Shown one piece after another: positions 1-13,000 of a stretch of DNA of 64,000 nucleotides. The notes below the pieces were generated by a model, which saw nothing but the letters and a program-made list of their open reading frames with translations, was not told the DNA's origin and did no database searches. Numbering within the stretch: position 1 is the stretch's first letter; each line of letters starts with the position of its first letter. Origin of the DNA: Plasmodiophora brassicae. Its lineage: Eukaryota > Endomyxa: Phytomyxea > Phytomyxea > Plasmodiophorida. The translations under genes were made by a program, and so were the position numbers. The stretch lies in NCBI GenBank assembly GCA_036867785.1, contig CP145412.1:1240001-1304000 (forward strand), given 5' to 3'.

Positions 1-1601
<1,601 letters not shown>

Positions 1602-1848
1602 TCAGTCTGCCCTGCTGGCCCCGCGCCACGACGTCGAGCAACGCCCTGACCTTCGAACGCGATCGCCATCGCTGCGCAGTCCGGTGGACTGCCGAGTCGT
1701 CTGTCAACGGGTTTCCCCCCACCGGCCCACGGGGCTGTCGTCTACAGGGTCCGCCGCCCTCGGCCTTATGTTACGGCGGCCCGACTGCTACATGTTCCGG
1801 CCGCTCCGAGTGCGGTTCCCCTGATCCGACAAGCTCCGATCCGGTCCA

Positions 1849-4356
1849 ATGGCGAGCGGCACCGGCGGCAACGGGGACGGGGAGCGCCTGATGGACCAGG
1901 TGCTGGACGCGCTGTGGCTGCAGGGCGACGAAAGGGAGGAGGTCGTCGCGGCGATCCGCGGGACGCCAGAGTACCGGGCCGTGTTGGCGCGATCGGGTTC
2001 GGAGCGTAATGATCAGCAGAGGGCTGCTGAGCGGATACGGGAGGTGCTGTCTCCGATCGTGAGGCAGGTCCACGGGATGAGCCCGACGTCCAGGCTCGTA
2101 CGGGTATGTACTGCGCTGGCCCAGCACAACATCTGGGTCACCGACGACGGGTTCCGGGACATTGAATCCAAGTTGCTGCAAGACAGAGAGGCCGACACCG
2201 AGGCACCCTTGGTGCAACACGCGAGGGCGCAGAGCGCCAGGAGATTCGTCGCTGTTGAGACCCTGCGGCTGCTGATGCCTTTGTCGAGACAGGCGACTGA
2301 GCTATGCGCCAGACGATTGTCGGATGACCTACCGCTCGACTTCTCCGTCATGTGGGCTGATGCCGTCTGGCGCGTCGTACCGCACCTCGCCAAGGCGTAC
2401 GGGTCCCGCGCCCGGCCATCGCGCTTTGCTGAGCACGTTCGACGCCACGGTTTGCTTGCCATGGCGTATCGCGCCTTACAAAGAAGCCCTGTATATCGTC
2501 GGCATCGTTGTGGACTTGCGCTGAGCACCTCTGACCGTTTGCCACAGGACGTAATGCACCGAAAGCGACAGGAGTGCACGCGTGGGATAACGTTACGACA
2601 TCGGTTGTGCACCGCAGCGCATGCGGTTGTTCTCATTACAGAATGTGGCGCCAGCGTCACCGACCGTGATGCCCGGTGGAACACGGCGCTCCACACGATC
2701 TGCGAGAACGCCACACGAGGCCCGCCCGATCTTCACCTCATCACGGTCCTGCTCGCGACCGGGTGTCCCGTCGACGCGGTTAATGACAACGGGTGGACAC
2801 CGCTGGCGGTTGCCTGCTTTGCGAACGCGTCTCCGATCGTCGTCCTTGGCCTGCTGCAATTCGGAGCGTCACCGAACGCTCGTGACAGCTTTGGCCAGAC
2901 ACCCGTCCACCATGCGGTCGCCTCCGGGAGGAACCCGCACGTCGTTGCCATGCTGTACCGGCATGGCGCTGACCTGAACGCGAAGGACGACAATGGTCAG
3001 ACGCCGATGCATCTAGCGGGCGCGTATGGGCACACGTCGATGGGCAAGGTGCTGATCAGACTCGGCGCTCGCCTCGATGTTTATGACAGCGATGCGCGCA
3101 CGCCCCTTGAGTACGCGTCCCAGACCAGCCCTGAACTGACCCGAATCTGGTTGCCGCATAGCATCCGCCAGAGGCAGCGAAGAGGCATCCCTGTAGAAAC
3201 CTGTGCCAGCTTGAGCCTGTCGGAGCTGTTGCCGGCCAGAGGGATGCCAGCTCGGCATATCGACCTAAGCAACCTGCAGATGAGGTACCTGGTTGGGGAG
3301 ATAACGTGCGCACACCCATTGGCATCAATGGACCTTCGAGGGAATCCGATGCAAAGCGTTCCCTGGCTGCCCTGGTGGTTGTTCAGCGGCGAAGACGTCG
3401 TCCAGTATCGCAGCGCCCGAGCGCTGTCGCACATCCTGGTGGCGATCATCACCTGCCTGTTTACTGTCGACTTGCTGGTGATTCGTAGTGGGAACGCCCA
3501 GTGGCAACCGCTGGGCCTGGACCTATTCGACACGTGCGCCGCTCTGTTCTATCTTGTTGCCGCCTCGTCGGTAATGCTCGGCCTGAACTGCAACGCTTTC
3601 TGGAACCGGCGAGACCTTGTGAAGAAGGCTCGTAGCAGGAAGGTGGCCGTTCAGAAAGTCACCCCTAAGGCCACTGCCATCACAATGGCGATCATGGCGA
3701 TCGAGTCGCTTCAAGTTGTTTCGTTGCTGCTGACGAACGGGAACTGGACGCTCCTTCCAACTGTCTTGTTGCTGCCCCTTCGACCATTCCTGTTTGGGGT
3801 GCCGGTGGCATTCACGATCGTCCTTCTTGTTCGCGGACTGCTGGAGGTTCGAGTCGTATGTCGACAGGCATCACGTGCTGATCAGTGGCTGTACTGGTGC
3901 TCCCACGTTCTAACGTTGCCGTTATCGTACCATCTGTTTCTCCAGACAGCATGCACCGCCGGCATGTACGGAGACGTAGATCATCCATGCGTGTCGACGC
4001 CAGAACTGCTTGTCGTGGTTGCATTCGGCATGTTTGGCATGCTGCTGCTGTATCCCATCATGGTATTGGGACCGCCGTTCTGGCAGGAATCGGCGCCAGG
4101 GTTCCCTCGAGTTCCCCCACTAGCGCTATCGTGCACCAATCACCTCAAGGCGTGCATGGCGGCCTCTGCCGCAATCCTGTGGCGACCATCGCAACGAAAG
4201 ATCCTGTCCGTCGTCATCATCCTTGCCTGCACGGTCTTCATCATCGCCACGGCCAGACAGCTGTTCACTCGCATCGACCTCGCGATGGCGCTATGGCGCC
4301 TGGGAACAATAGCGATCGCTCCCATCGTCATGGCAGGCCTTACCTTGACGCTGTAA
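1849..4356 (+). CDS. Ankyrin-repeat multi-pass membrane protein
   Basis: One uninterrupted frame of 835 codons. Residues about 1-270 have no recognised domain. Residues about 272-430 hold four to five ankyrin repeats, with typical helix-turn cores such as GWTPLAVACFANAS, GQTPVHHAVASGRN and GQTPMHLAGAYGHTSMGKVL. After a short hydrophilic stretch, about eight hydrophobic segments follow (near 523-547, 557-587, 608-630, 636-667, 684-704, 719-741, 784-803 and 814-833), ending at the C-terminus. Ankyrin repeats before a membrane block recall TRP-type channels, but I see no pore loop or TRP box, so no transport role is claimed. It lies divergently from DHFR-TS with a 247-base gap. The reading frame is secure, the function unknown. 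Confidence 0.88.
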   Translation: MASGTGGNGDGERLMDQVLDALWLQGDEREEVVAAIRGTPEYRAVLARSGSERNDQQRAAERIREVLSPIVRQVHGMSPTSRLVRVCTALAQHNIWVTDDGFRDIESKLLQDREADTEAPLVQHARAQSARRFVAVETLRLLMPLSRQATELCARRLSDDLPLDFSVMWADAVWRVVPHLAKAYGSRARPSRFAEHVRRHGLLAMAYRALQRSPVYRRHRCGLALSTSDRLPQDVMHRKRQECTRGITLRHRLCTAAHAVVLITECGASVTDRDARWNTALHTICENATRGPPDLHLITVLLATGCPVDAVNDNGWTPLAVACFANASPIVVLGLLQFGASPNARDSFGQTPVHHAVASGRNPHVVAMLYRHGADLNAKDDNGQTPMHLAGAYGHTSMGKVLIRLGARLDVYDSDARTPLEYASQTSPELTRIWLPHSIRQRQRRGIPVETCASLSLSELLPARGMPARHIDLSNLQMRYLVGEITCAHPLASMDLRGNPMQSVPWLPWWLFSGEDVVQYRSARALSHILVAIITCLFTVDLLVIRSGNAQWQPLGLDLFDTCAALFYLVAASSVMLGLNCNAFWNRRDLVKKARSRKVAVQKVTPKATAITMAIMAIESLQVVSLLLTNGNWTLLPTVLLLPLRPFLFGVPVAFTIVLLVRGLLEVRVVCRQASRADQWLYWCSHVLTLPLSYHLFLQTACTAGMYGDVDHPCVSTPELLVVVAFGMFGMLLLYPIMVLGPPFWQESAPGFPRVPPLALSCTNHLKACMAASAAILWRPSQRKILSVVIILACTVFIIATARQLFTRIDLAMALWRLGTIAIAPIVMAGLTLTL

Positions 4357-4616
4357 ACCTATTTACACCGTCCGTAGCAACGTGTGCCCCCAGTCTCGCA
4401 GGATCCGCCCGCAGACGGACAGGGTAGGAATGTGTCGCCGAACCTTCAGTCGGCGACAGCAGTTGGTGGTAGGTACCTGAATCGGTGCCGAAAAAAGAAC
4501 GACGCCGCACTGTGACAGCGGGGGACGGCCGACGGCGGACGGCAGCACCACACGGCACACGGGGCGCGGCACCGGCGCTGACTTGAGTGGTCATTCGTCA
4601 TTTTGTTCGTCGGCCC

Positions 4617-5618
4617 ATGAGCGACGACAGCGGCAGCGTCGGCGAGTGCGCTTGTGACGACTGCGGCAGCGACTACGAGGTCGGCGATGACCGGTTCCCG
4701 GTCGCTGAGGTCGGCCAGAGCGAGGCGATGATGCCGCCGCCTGCGTTGCGACCGTCGGCGGGCGGGTCGTGCAACACGGGGCCCAAGGGCGTGATGGCCG
4801 ACTACCGGGCCGCACAGCTGAAGATGCGGGCCGCTAGGTTTCAGAAGGAAGCGGAATTCGAGAGGCTTCTGGAGCGCATGGCGGTTGGCGACCCGGTGGA
4901 CTTCGTCCCCGAAAGCGGCGACGTACAGCCGAACGTCGTCAGCGGGGACGCGGATGATGATGACAATGCTGAACTCGAAGCGATTCGTCGACGTCGGCTG
5001 AACCAGTTGAAGTCGAACCTGCCCGTATTCGGCAAGTTGGCAGAGGTCACGCCAAGGAATTTCATATCCTTCGTCGAAGACGTTGACAAGCGCACGGTTG
5101 TTCTAATTGCTATGTATAAGCCGGTACGCGATAATCGTATGCGTCCGCTCCGTTCGTTTACGGTAGTTGACGGGGCGGCCGCCTTGCAGGAAGTCAGAGG
5201 CTGTGCGAGATTGAACTTATCGCTTGCGGCACTTGCAAAGAAATTCACTCGTGTCCGGTTCGGCCGCATGGTCATCTCCGACGCCGTCCCCGGATTCGAC
5301 AGGTCGGCATCCCATTGCTTCATCTACCCATCCATCCTGTCTGACCCTCTCCTGACCACAGCGCAGGCCTACCTGCCCTTGTAGCATATCGCGGCGGTGA
5401 GCGAACGCATTCCTTCGTCCCCCTCACCGGCTGGACCGGCGAGCACTACACCGATCGCGACCTCGTCCTGCTCCTCTGCCGGTAAGACCCTGTGTTCCTC
5501 CCGTCCGCCGCCGGCTCACCCGCGCTTTTCCAGGCAGAAACTCCTGTCCGAAGAGTCGCTCGCCAGTGCCGGCTACGACGATGACGTCTCTGACAGCAAC
5601 TCCAACAACGATTCGTAA
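4617..5618 (+). CDS. PDCL: Phosducin-like protein (PhLP1 type)
   Basis: Phosducin-like proteins are thioredoxin-fold cochaperones; with the CCT chaperonin they help assemble G-protein beta-gamma dimers. Exons are 4617-5123, 5190-5302, 5362-5481 and 5534-5618 (introns 66, 59 and 52 bases), giving 274 residues. The N-terminal helix has GPKGVMADYRAAQLKMR, an acidic patch (DADDDDNAELEAIRRRR) follows, then the thioredoxin-like domain: FGKLAEVTPRNFISFVEDVD, VVLIAMYKP, LNLSLAALAKKFTRVRFGRM and LPALVAYRGGERTHSFV. The tail is acidic and Ser/Asn-rich. I took the ATG at 4617 because upstream in-frame codons offer only non-ATG starts. It is on the same strand as the ankyrin gene and 260 bases after it. 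PhLP1 fits better than PhLP2/3 because of the GPKGV motif, but this is family-level inference. Confidence 0.88.
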
Positions 5619-5889
5619 AACTAACAGCGTTCGACTTGTTACCGTGCTGAAGCCCTAGTCCTACAGTACATTTGTGTAAATGGGCGTCCTGCTGGGCTGC
5701 GGGGCACGAACACTGGACACGATACTCAGTTACACCGCTGGTGGAGCAGCCCTAATTATGAGCGTCTGGTCGGACTCGGCTCATCAACAAACACCTGTGT
5801 CAAGCGACGCGGCCACTCCATACGGGGCCTGTTCGTTTTATCATAGGACCAGGAATGCAGGAAGCAAACACCCTGCAGACGCGTTTCAT

Positions 5890-6459
5890 TTACGCCTGCA
5901 CTTGACACTTGACAGGTTTGCGCTGAGGGTTCACGACCTCTTGCGGGCGCTTGTACGGCTTGCGTTCAGGGTTAACAGGCAACCCGATGCTCCTAACGTG
6001 ACATCGCAAAGAATTTGACAAACGCCAGACTCCTGCAGAGCCTTCGGCGACGTCGTCAGCGACGCCTTGCTGTTCCGAAATGGCCTTGACAACGAGGTCT
6101 TCCGCGGCTTTGAAGAAGCGATAACAGCTGGCTTGTCAATCCCGGAAATCGTCGCTTCTGGCAGGCTTCGGCGGCAACGACATTCCGGGCGGTTCCCAGG
6201 CAGTACTGTACTGACGGACCCAGAACAGCGCATCGTAGATGGCTTCCAAGACGTCCCGCTGCTGGATGTGTCACTCGTCTGCCGGTGCTGGCAGCATCTT
6301 CTCCGCCGTCGGATAAACTTGAAAGTCACCGGCCAGCACGTGCCTCGTTGTGCAGGCTTACAAAAACACAGCGAGGGCAGGCATCGCTGGTCACCCGATT
6401 TCGAAGGTGGCCCCAACGGCAGGCGACGTGTCAAGTGCGGTCGGCAGCCAGAGCAGCAT
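5890..6459 (-). CDS. Small hypothetical protein, four-exon model
   Basis: A tentative gene. Exons 6459-6395, 6343-6319, 6261-6207 and 6131-5890 join through GT-AG introns of 51, 57 and 75 bases to give 128 residues. The same reading frame is used throughout because every intron is a multiple of three; unspliced, the frame contains in-frame stops. The product has a hydrophobic start (MLLWLPTALD), a helical middle (DVLEAIYDALFWVRQY, FFKAAEDLVVKAISEQQG) and a basic, proline-rich tail. I recognise no domain. It is divergent from the p101-like gene with a gap of about 120 bases. The alternative is a long open stretch on the + strand (about 6067-6582), whose composition looks less protein-like. Confidence 0.4.
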
Positions 6460-6582
6460 TGTCCATTTCGCCGCGCCCGAATTAGAATTGGCGAGGCCGG
6501 AAATCCGATTTTACTCCGCCGGCCGACCTGTTGTTACGAGACGCGACCGGAGCTCGCCGCCGTCAGGGAGACCTGTCGCCCC

Positions 6583-9500
6583 ATGAGCTTCGATGCGTCG
6601 ACCGGGCGGTCGCCGGCGCAGCGATCGCTGAGCAAGAAGGGCCTGAAGCTGCTGGGCGTTTCCGCCCGCGCCCTGATCAACAAGATCCTGGATGGGGCGA
6701 CGCAGGGCGGCCTGGACCGCGACGAGCTGTTCCTGTTCTGGAGGGACCTGTCCGGCAACGACAGCGCCGCTGACAGCACAGAGTACCTGCAATTGTGTGT
6801 TGCCAGCATGCAGGAGGCGATCGACGGCAGGAGGGTGCTCGGGTTCCCCTGGCACGCCTTGGTGAACACGATCTCGTTCATCGCGTTGCGCTTGCCGATT
6901 CGGAAGAACGCGCCCAGCCTGCGGGCGACGCTGCAAGACATCAAGACGTCACGTTTGGATCGCGGTGTGTTCTCCGCTGCCGACGAGGTCCTGCGAACCG
7001 TCCACAAGCGTCTTGTCGAGAACGAGCTGGCGCTGGACACGCTTCTCATCCAAATGTCGACGCTGTATTCCGCCCAGGAGCTCACCGTCCTGACCGACTA
7101 CCTGCACTTTCCGTCGCTTGATGGGAGCAAAGTCGTCGGCGGCGAACTGGGCTTCGTCTACTTCTACGTTCGGTACGGTTGCTGTCCCGAAACCTGGTTT
7201 CCGGCTGTGCGGCCTGACGCTACCTGCTTGTAGGGATTTGGCATTGGCAAACAGTCGAATATGCGCTGACGTTCTCGACAAGACGATGAACATGTTTCTG
7301 ACGCTGCCGCAGACACTGAAGCTGAGCCCGATGCTGGCTGAAACGAAGTTGCTCTCGTTCTTGCATCTCGTTTCGGTACGCCCGTACATCCCTGCTTGGA
7401 CATGACGTGGTCTGACGACCTTGACACGCAGGAGCTTGTTGTCAGGCGACCTCTGTGCGCTAACACTGTTCGCGAGAGAGCATTGAAAATCATGCGCCCG
7501 TTCCTGATGTGGCCGTCCCCGTTCAGCAATCGCGTCCAACAGGTGATGTTTCAGATCCAACAGGAATCAATGTGCACTGGGGTCAACATGATCGACCGCG
7601 TCATCGAGGAGTCGAGATCTGCGATCCTGCCGCTGCCAGATGCCGCTCAGTCTGACAACGCCGATCGTTCCTCGGAGCAGACATCGTCCGAGCGACGTTC
7701 CACACCGATCTTCTATATGCTCGACGGGGCGTCTCTCCCTTGCAGCTACGCGTACCAGATCATGTCGCTGGCAGATTTCGACACTGAAGACAAGGTGATT
7801 CCTCACAGACACTGCAGCCCGAGTGTGAGCCTAACGTCTTTCGCAACAGGCGCAACGGTTCGACAAGCTACAGCAGGAGCTGCCCAACAAGGACAAGGCA
7901 TTCTTCATCCTGTTTCTGTTTCGGGTGTATCTGCAGGTGGAGCCCATTGACATTGAGGCTCTGCGCTGGTGCCCAAGTGATCTCCTGCACAACGCGTTCT
8001 ATGAGGCGGTGTCAACGGCTCGTGACGTTCGTGACTGATTCGGATTGCCTCGTGCCACGTATCTAAGCCTTGTGTCTCCTAGGCAACAATGGTGTTGCCG
8101 TCGGACAGCCGATCCGTTATCGTCTCCCGCCTAGCCCCAATACAGGAGTATCTGCGTTCCCAGCTTCAAGAGCCTGTCGCTGATTACCCTCCGCACTTCG
8201 ACAACGAGCTTGTGTCCATTGACGATGATTTCTATCCCGAATCCCCAACGTTCACCCACATCGCCTGCGTAGACTCGCTATGGTAGGCGCCTCAAGAGGT
8301 CACTCTCCGCTCCGATGGCTGACCAAGATGCACAGGTATCGCGTTCTACCCAAGAACAAGCAACAGAATCGAAACGTTCGTAGCAAGTACCCAGTGACGC
8401 CAATGACGCGGCGTCTGTCTGCCATACTCGATCGAGTGCGACCAGGTGACCTACGAATTCGTCGGTGCCGATAATGACAACTAATAGCCGGTCTGTAGCT
8501 GGAACCGAGGACAATCCTGTTGTCGTTCATATCGTGTGCTGCGGCACAGACCGTCTTATGCATGGGATCATGTGTGGATATATGTCGATCCTGTAATGCT
8601 GGGCGCTGCATTTGGTTTGTGTTTCCGAACGCTGATCGGTGGTGATGATAGGGCCGAGAATCCAAATGCTTTCGCCGGTATCGAGTTGAAATGGTACGAC
8701 GGTCCCCGTCTTTGCGGGGATGCCCTCTGACGTCCAGTTCCGTCCAGGTATATTGCTCCGGTTGAAGACAACCTCCTGGCGTCGTTTATTGCTAGACGAG
8801 ACGGCTGGTACAAGTACGTAGCCATTCGTTCCTAAGTCCCGGCGTCGACCTACTCATTACGTTGTGCAATGCGACAGCCGTCATGTCTATACCCCATTTC
8901 GTGCACGACCGTTCATGCTTCCCTTCCTATCGTCTACCGACACTGAATTCCCCCCACAACGTCTCATGGGCGAGATACCGGTAGCATCTGGCAACGGTCG
9001 TCTTTCATGTGCGTACTGAATGTTTGATTAGATCTTGCCCGGGCAGTTCCTTCGCGACTGCGTTGAATCGTTTGTTCGCGAAGCATCGGAAGTCATGCCG
9101 GTACAGGTCTACAAGATCGAGTGTTGGGAGAGCAACGACAGTGCTTCGCGTCACAATGAGCCCGATCAGGTGATCCCATTCCTGGCTCGGTTGGAAGTCA
9201 GCGTCAGGTAGGGAGACCCGTCTGTGGGCACCATTCTATGGCGGATTCTAACTGTGTGATGCGTTCACACCCAGGGTGGAGGCCAGGTATTTCCAGAAGA
9301 TGCAGAAGGACCCTCGAAAGTTATCAGAGATCGTCAAGACGGTTAGCAAATGCAGCGTCCACGTGTGCATTTACACTGATTTCAGCGGACGCAGGTCTCG
9401 CTGGTACAGCCCCACCTGCAGCTGCAGTACACGAAAATGAATCTCGCTGGCAACTTCACGACGACGGTTAATCTCGAGTCCATCGTGTACGATGGGATCG

Positions 9501-9879
9501 TTCTCGCGAACGTCCCGATTGCCAAGGACCCGTGCTTCCCAGGCGACCCAACCGAAAAGGTCCGGCTTCTCCAGACGTCGATCGCTGCGTCGACTCTGTT
9601 GCTCACTCTCCGTTACAGTGGCTTGAAATGTATGCGCAGACGCATGGCGCCTCTACAGCAGGGAATGCATCTGGCGGGTCATCCAAGAAATCCAAGTCGA
9701 GCAACTCGTCGTCAGGCGGCGAACTTCGCTGCCGCGTTGGCATTGTGGAGGTCACTGCCGAGACGCCGTTTAGCATCCTGGTAGACAGTGGCCTGTTCGG
9801 CCCTTTCTACCGCATTGTCGTCAGTGCTCAGGACTTCGTGCTGCCTGTCCGAACATATTTCCCTGTCAGAACCTTCTGA
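6583..9879 (+). CDS. Class IB PI3-kinase regulatory subunit-like protein (p101/p84 family)
   Basis: In vertebrates p101 (PIK3R5) and p84 (PIK3R6) bind p110-gamma and let G-beta-gamma recruit it to membranes. Exons are 6583-7172, 7234-7375, 7432-7794, 7850-8026, 8083-8282, 8336-8445, 8499-8592, 8652-8693, 8748-8813, 8878-8980, 9032-9207, 9275-9341, 9395-9559 and 9619-9879. The thirteen introns are 51-67 bases and the exons total exactly 852 codons. From memory of human p101, landmarks fall in the same order: FLMWPSPFSNRVQQ (like the FLTWPVPYC helix), VVVHIVCCGTDRLMHGIM (like VVFGSDRISGKVARAY), IELKWYIAPVEDN then ARRDGWYN (like FFYVPV ... DPWYERN), VPVQVYKIECWE, LQLQYTKMNLAG, a Ser/Lys linker, and FSILVD ... 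FYRIVVSAQ near the end. Identity is low, so family membership is inference from order and motifs. The junction at 9342-9394 has an alternative acceptor at 9385. Confidence 0.75.
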
Positions 9880-10025
9880 TAATGTTTGAAGTGTCAAGCG
9901 TGATATGCGTCGGTTCGTGCAGAGAAACCCACAATTATTATGGATGTATATAACTCGGTAGATTGCTGCACACTGATAGTGCTATAGTACAACAAACCGA
10001 ACAACAGCGACCGCACGCAGGCGCT

Positions 10026-13000
10026 CTATGCTTGCCTAGCAGCAGCGGCCCCGAAGTCTTCAGGCCGCGCAAGGTGAGGCGATACAGGCACAGCGTTCAG
10101 CCCATACGCCATGAACGGCCTGGACGAAGCACCACCAACTGGCATTCGTGGTGGCCGAGGGCCATGTCTCCGTGCTCGTTGCGGATTCTGATGGGGACTG
10201 GGTACCCTGCCGGCCGGACGCGAATGCTGGCGTTGAACCAGGGGAGCATTCTGTGGAGGTGCACCGGCACCACCGCCGTGACCTTGTGTGTTGAAGCGTT
10301 GATAAGGCGCTGCAACGGCGATGGGAGCTTGATGACCTTGGTTATTGAACCGGTGATACGGCGCAGCAGCAGCGACAGGAGCTTGACGATGACCCATTGC
10401 AACGGGCTGCGGCGGTTGCTGGTAACCGGGTACCGGGTAGCGCTGATGGCTTTCGGGATGTGACACGACAGCCGCGGCGGCTGTGACAGAGCGCTGTTGC
10501 AAGAACTCCATTGGCGGTATGAAGATCCTGGCGTCCGACGGGGCAGACTCACGACGCCCTTGCTGCTGAGGATACCCTCTCACAAGCGTCTCGTTGCTCT
10601 GCATGGACTCCCACATGGACGCCCAGTCGCGGCTGCCTGCGGCGACATCGCTTGCGTTTTCATGGACGCCTGACTGTGGGAATGCCGCTGTAGGTGCCGG
10701 TTGAGGCTTGGACGGCTTCCTCTGTTCGTCAGCAACCCATCTCCTCGGTTCATCTGGAACGCGATGGGAGGGAGCCTGACGCTCTTGGCGCTGTGCCTGT
10801 GGACGACGTGCAGGTGGCGGAACGCCGGCTGTAGACGGGGGCGGCGCAGCATTCGACACCAACGATTGCGTCTTCTTCCCAGATCGACCTTTCAGGGTCG
10901 GAACTCGAGGCTGGCTCAGATTCAGAAGACATTTGGACGAGAGTTGCAGTCCTCGGGACGTGGAGCATCTCCCATTCAAGTCCGATCCACTCAACAGGCG
11001 ATCATCAAACACAACGTCAACTTGCTCTGTACAATGCACACATTAGAGCGGCAGCCATTACTACACCCGTTAGGAGCCACCTGAATGAATGCCAATAATG
11101 TTGCCCCGACTTCCAAACGGAACACCGTGATGGCCACCCAGGAACAGGACGCGATCTCCGAGCGAATACGAGACCTGGATATACACCGGTTCAGATCACA
11201 CCATCAAGCGATGCTATTCCTTTGGACCTTCTCAGTGGGCGACCATTGCACGCGCGGGGCTGGCTTATACAGGAACTCCATCGGCACGTTTTGAAGTTGC
11301 ATCTCATTGACAGTGGTGCTTCTCGAACATTGTAACTGGGCCTCTTCGATTGCGGCAATGCAGTCCGGCGACAGGACTTTGCTCGAGCACGGCACCATGG
11401 GCAGACGCGACGAGGGTAGCGATTTCAGCCACTTGGACACCCGGTCGATATAATCGCGAACATCGCCTTGAACAAACGGACGCAGATCGACAACGCGTTC
11501 ATGGTTCTCCTCAAGGGCGGTGAAGATTTCGGGAAATTCGTTCACGTAAGATTGAAGAATGCGGAATGCGGCGGAGGAGTATTCCCAGAGCGCCTGCGGT
11601 TCGGTGACGACGTTGCTGTACGATACCAAACGTGCTGGTTGTGTAACGATGCGAGTATACCCAGGGACCATCAGTTGACGCCTCGGAAACTTGAAATTAA
11701 GCCCTAGTTCAGTGCTTTGTTATGGCGAGAACGATAATATCGCAGTGCGACCGAACCGATGTTAACTTTGCCAGGTGCGACAAGCTGTCCCGATGAAATT
11801 TTCCCCAGCGTATTAGTCGAAATACTGAGCGCCTTAGCTATCTTGAAAGACTGCAGCCATTTATCCTGCGAGGTTTCAGCCACACATTGAACGCACGCGT
11901 GCGAAACCAGATTACCTTGGCATGCATTTGCTCGCAGATTTGGCTTCCAAAAGCGCCTTCCTTGTCCAGAATGTTCAATTGAATCGTCGCTGTACGCTAC
12001 CGGATAGCACATGTCAAAGCGAGCGTATGGGGAGTACGAGCCCACTAACCATGGAGTCATGCGACAAGACAGTACCGCCGGCACCATAATACGATGGTGG
12101 CGTTCCGACAAAGACGACAGGACATCCCAGAGGAAACGCGTCCTTAATGGACAGTGCACCAGACGTCTTGAAACGAGGATCGCGGACTTGGCGTCGACTG
12201 GCAACCAACTATACCAGAGAATTTGAGGGACCCGGAATACGACATGTCACATTTCTCTTCAAACCTGAATTGGAACGAAAGTAGAAGTGTCGCTCCAAAC
12301 CTTATGAACAGATCCAGACGCAGCACGACCCATTCCAGTAAACAAGCGAACTTCAAGGCGAGTCTGACCAGACACGAAATTACAATGCCGCCGAGGTTGA
12401 GCGTCAAATCACGACAGACCCGATCATCACCGATATCAACTGCCCGCGCTGACAGCATCTTCATGCGGTCATTGGCAGCATCCCGTTGATGCTGGAGAAC
12501 CTCGGCTTGCGACAGCTGAACAGCAGCCTCATCTGCGTCCTTTTCGTAACGTGCGGTGCCGTCACTAACGGCAACGACCATTGCATCACGCAAGAAAGGC
12601 CAGCTGTGTGAATATGTCAACTGGACGCGACACCACCAACGACCGAAGCGACTTACTCGACGACGCATGGTTTGCCTATCATGGCACGTCCTTTGCGAAG
12701 GCTAGGCGTGGTTGGGTCGGGAACAATCGTGGCAACCAAAGAGTCGCGTTTGCTTTCCCGCCCGAACACATTGACGCCCTTCGTAAGTAGCCATGTCAGT
12801 TTGCGAGCCGAGAAGAGGTAAGCGATAACGACCGACCACTGGCGCCAGAGCCATCGTGATGTTGAGAATGGATAGGTGCGGGAAACTGGGAGCTGGGATT
12901 ACGAGGTCGGCGCAAAGCCGAGATCGGTAGACGCCATCCCCAGGGATTTCGGGCGTTACTGCCTTCTCAACTCGACAGTGGCTACAACAGCGCTCAACAC

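Noticed and set aside
6067-6582. N-terminal extension of the p101-like frame back to 6067
   Set aside because: The ATG at 6583 starts the protein-like sequence. The extension is Arg/Cys-rich and overlaps the opposite-strand small gene.
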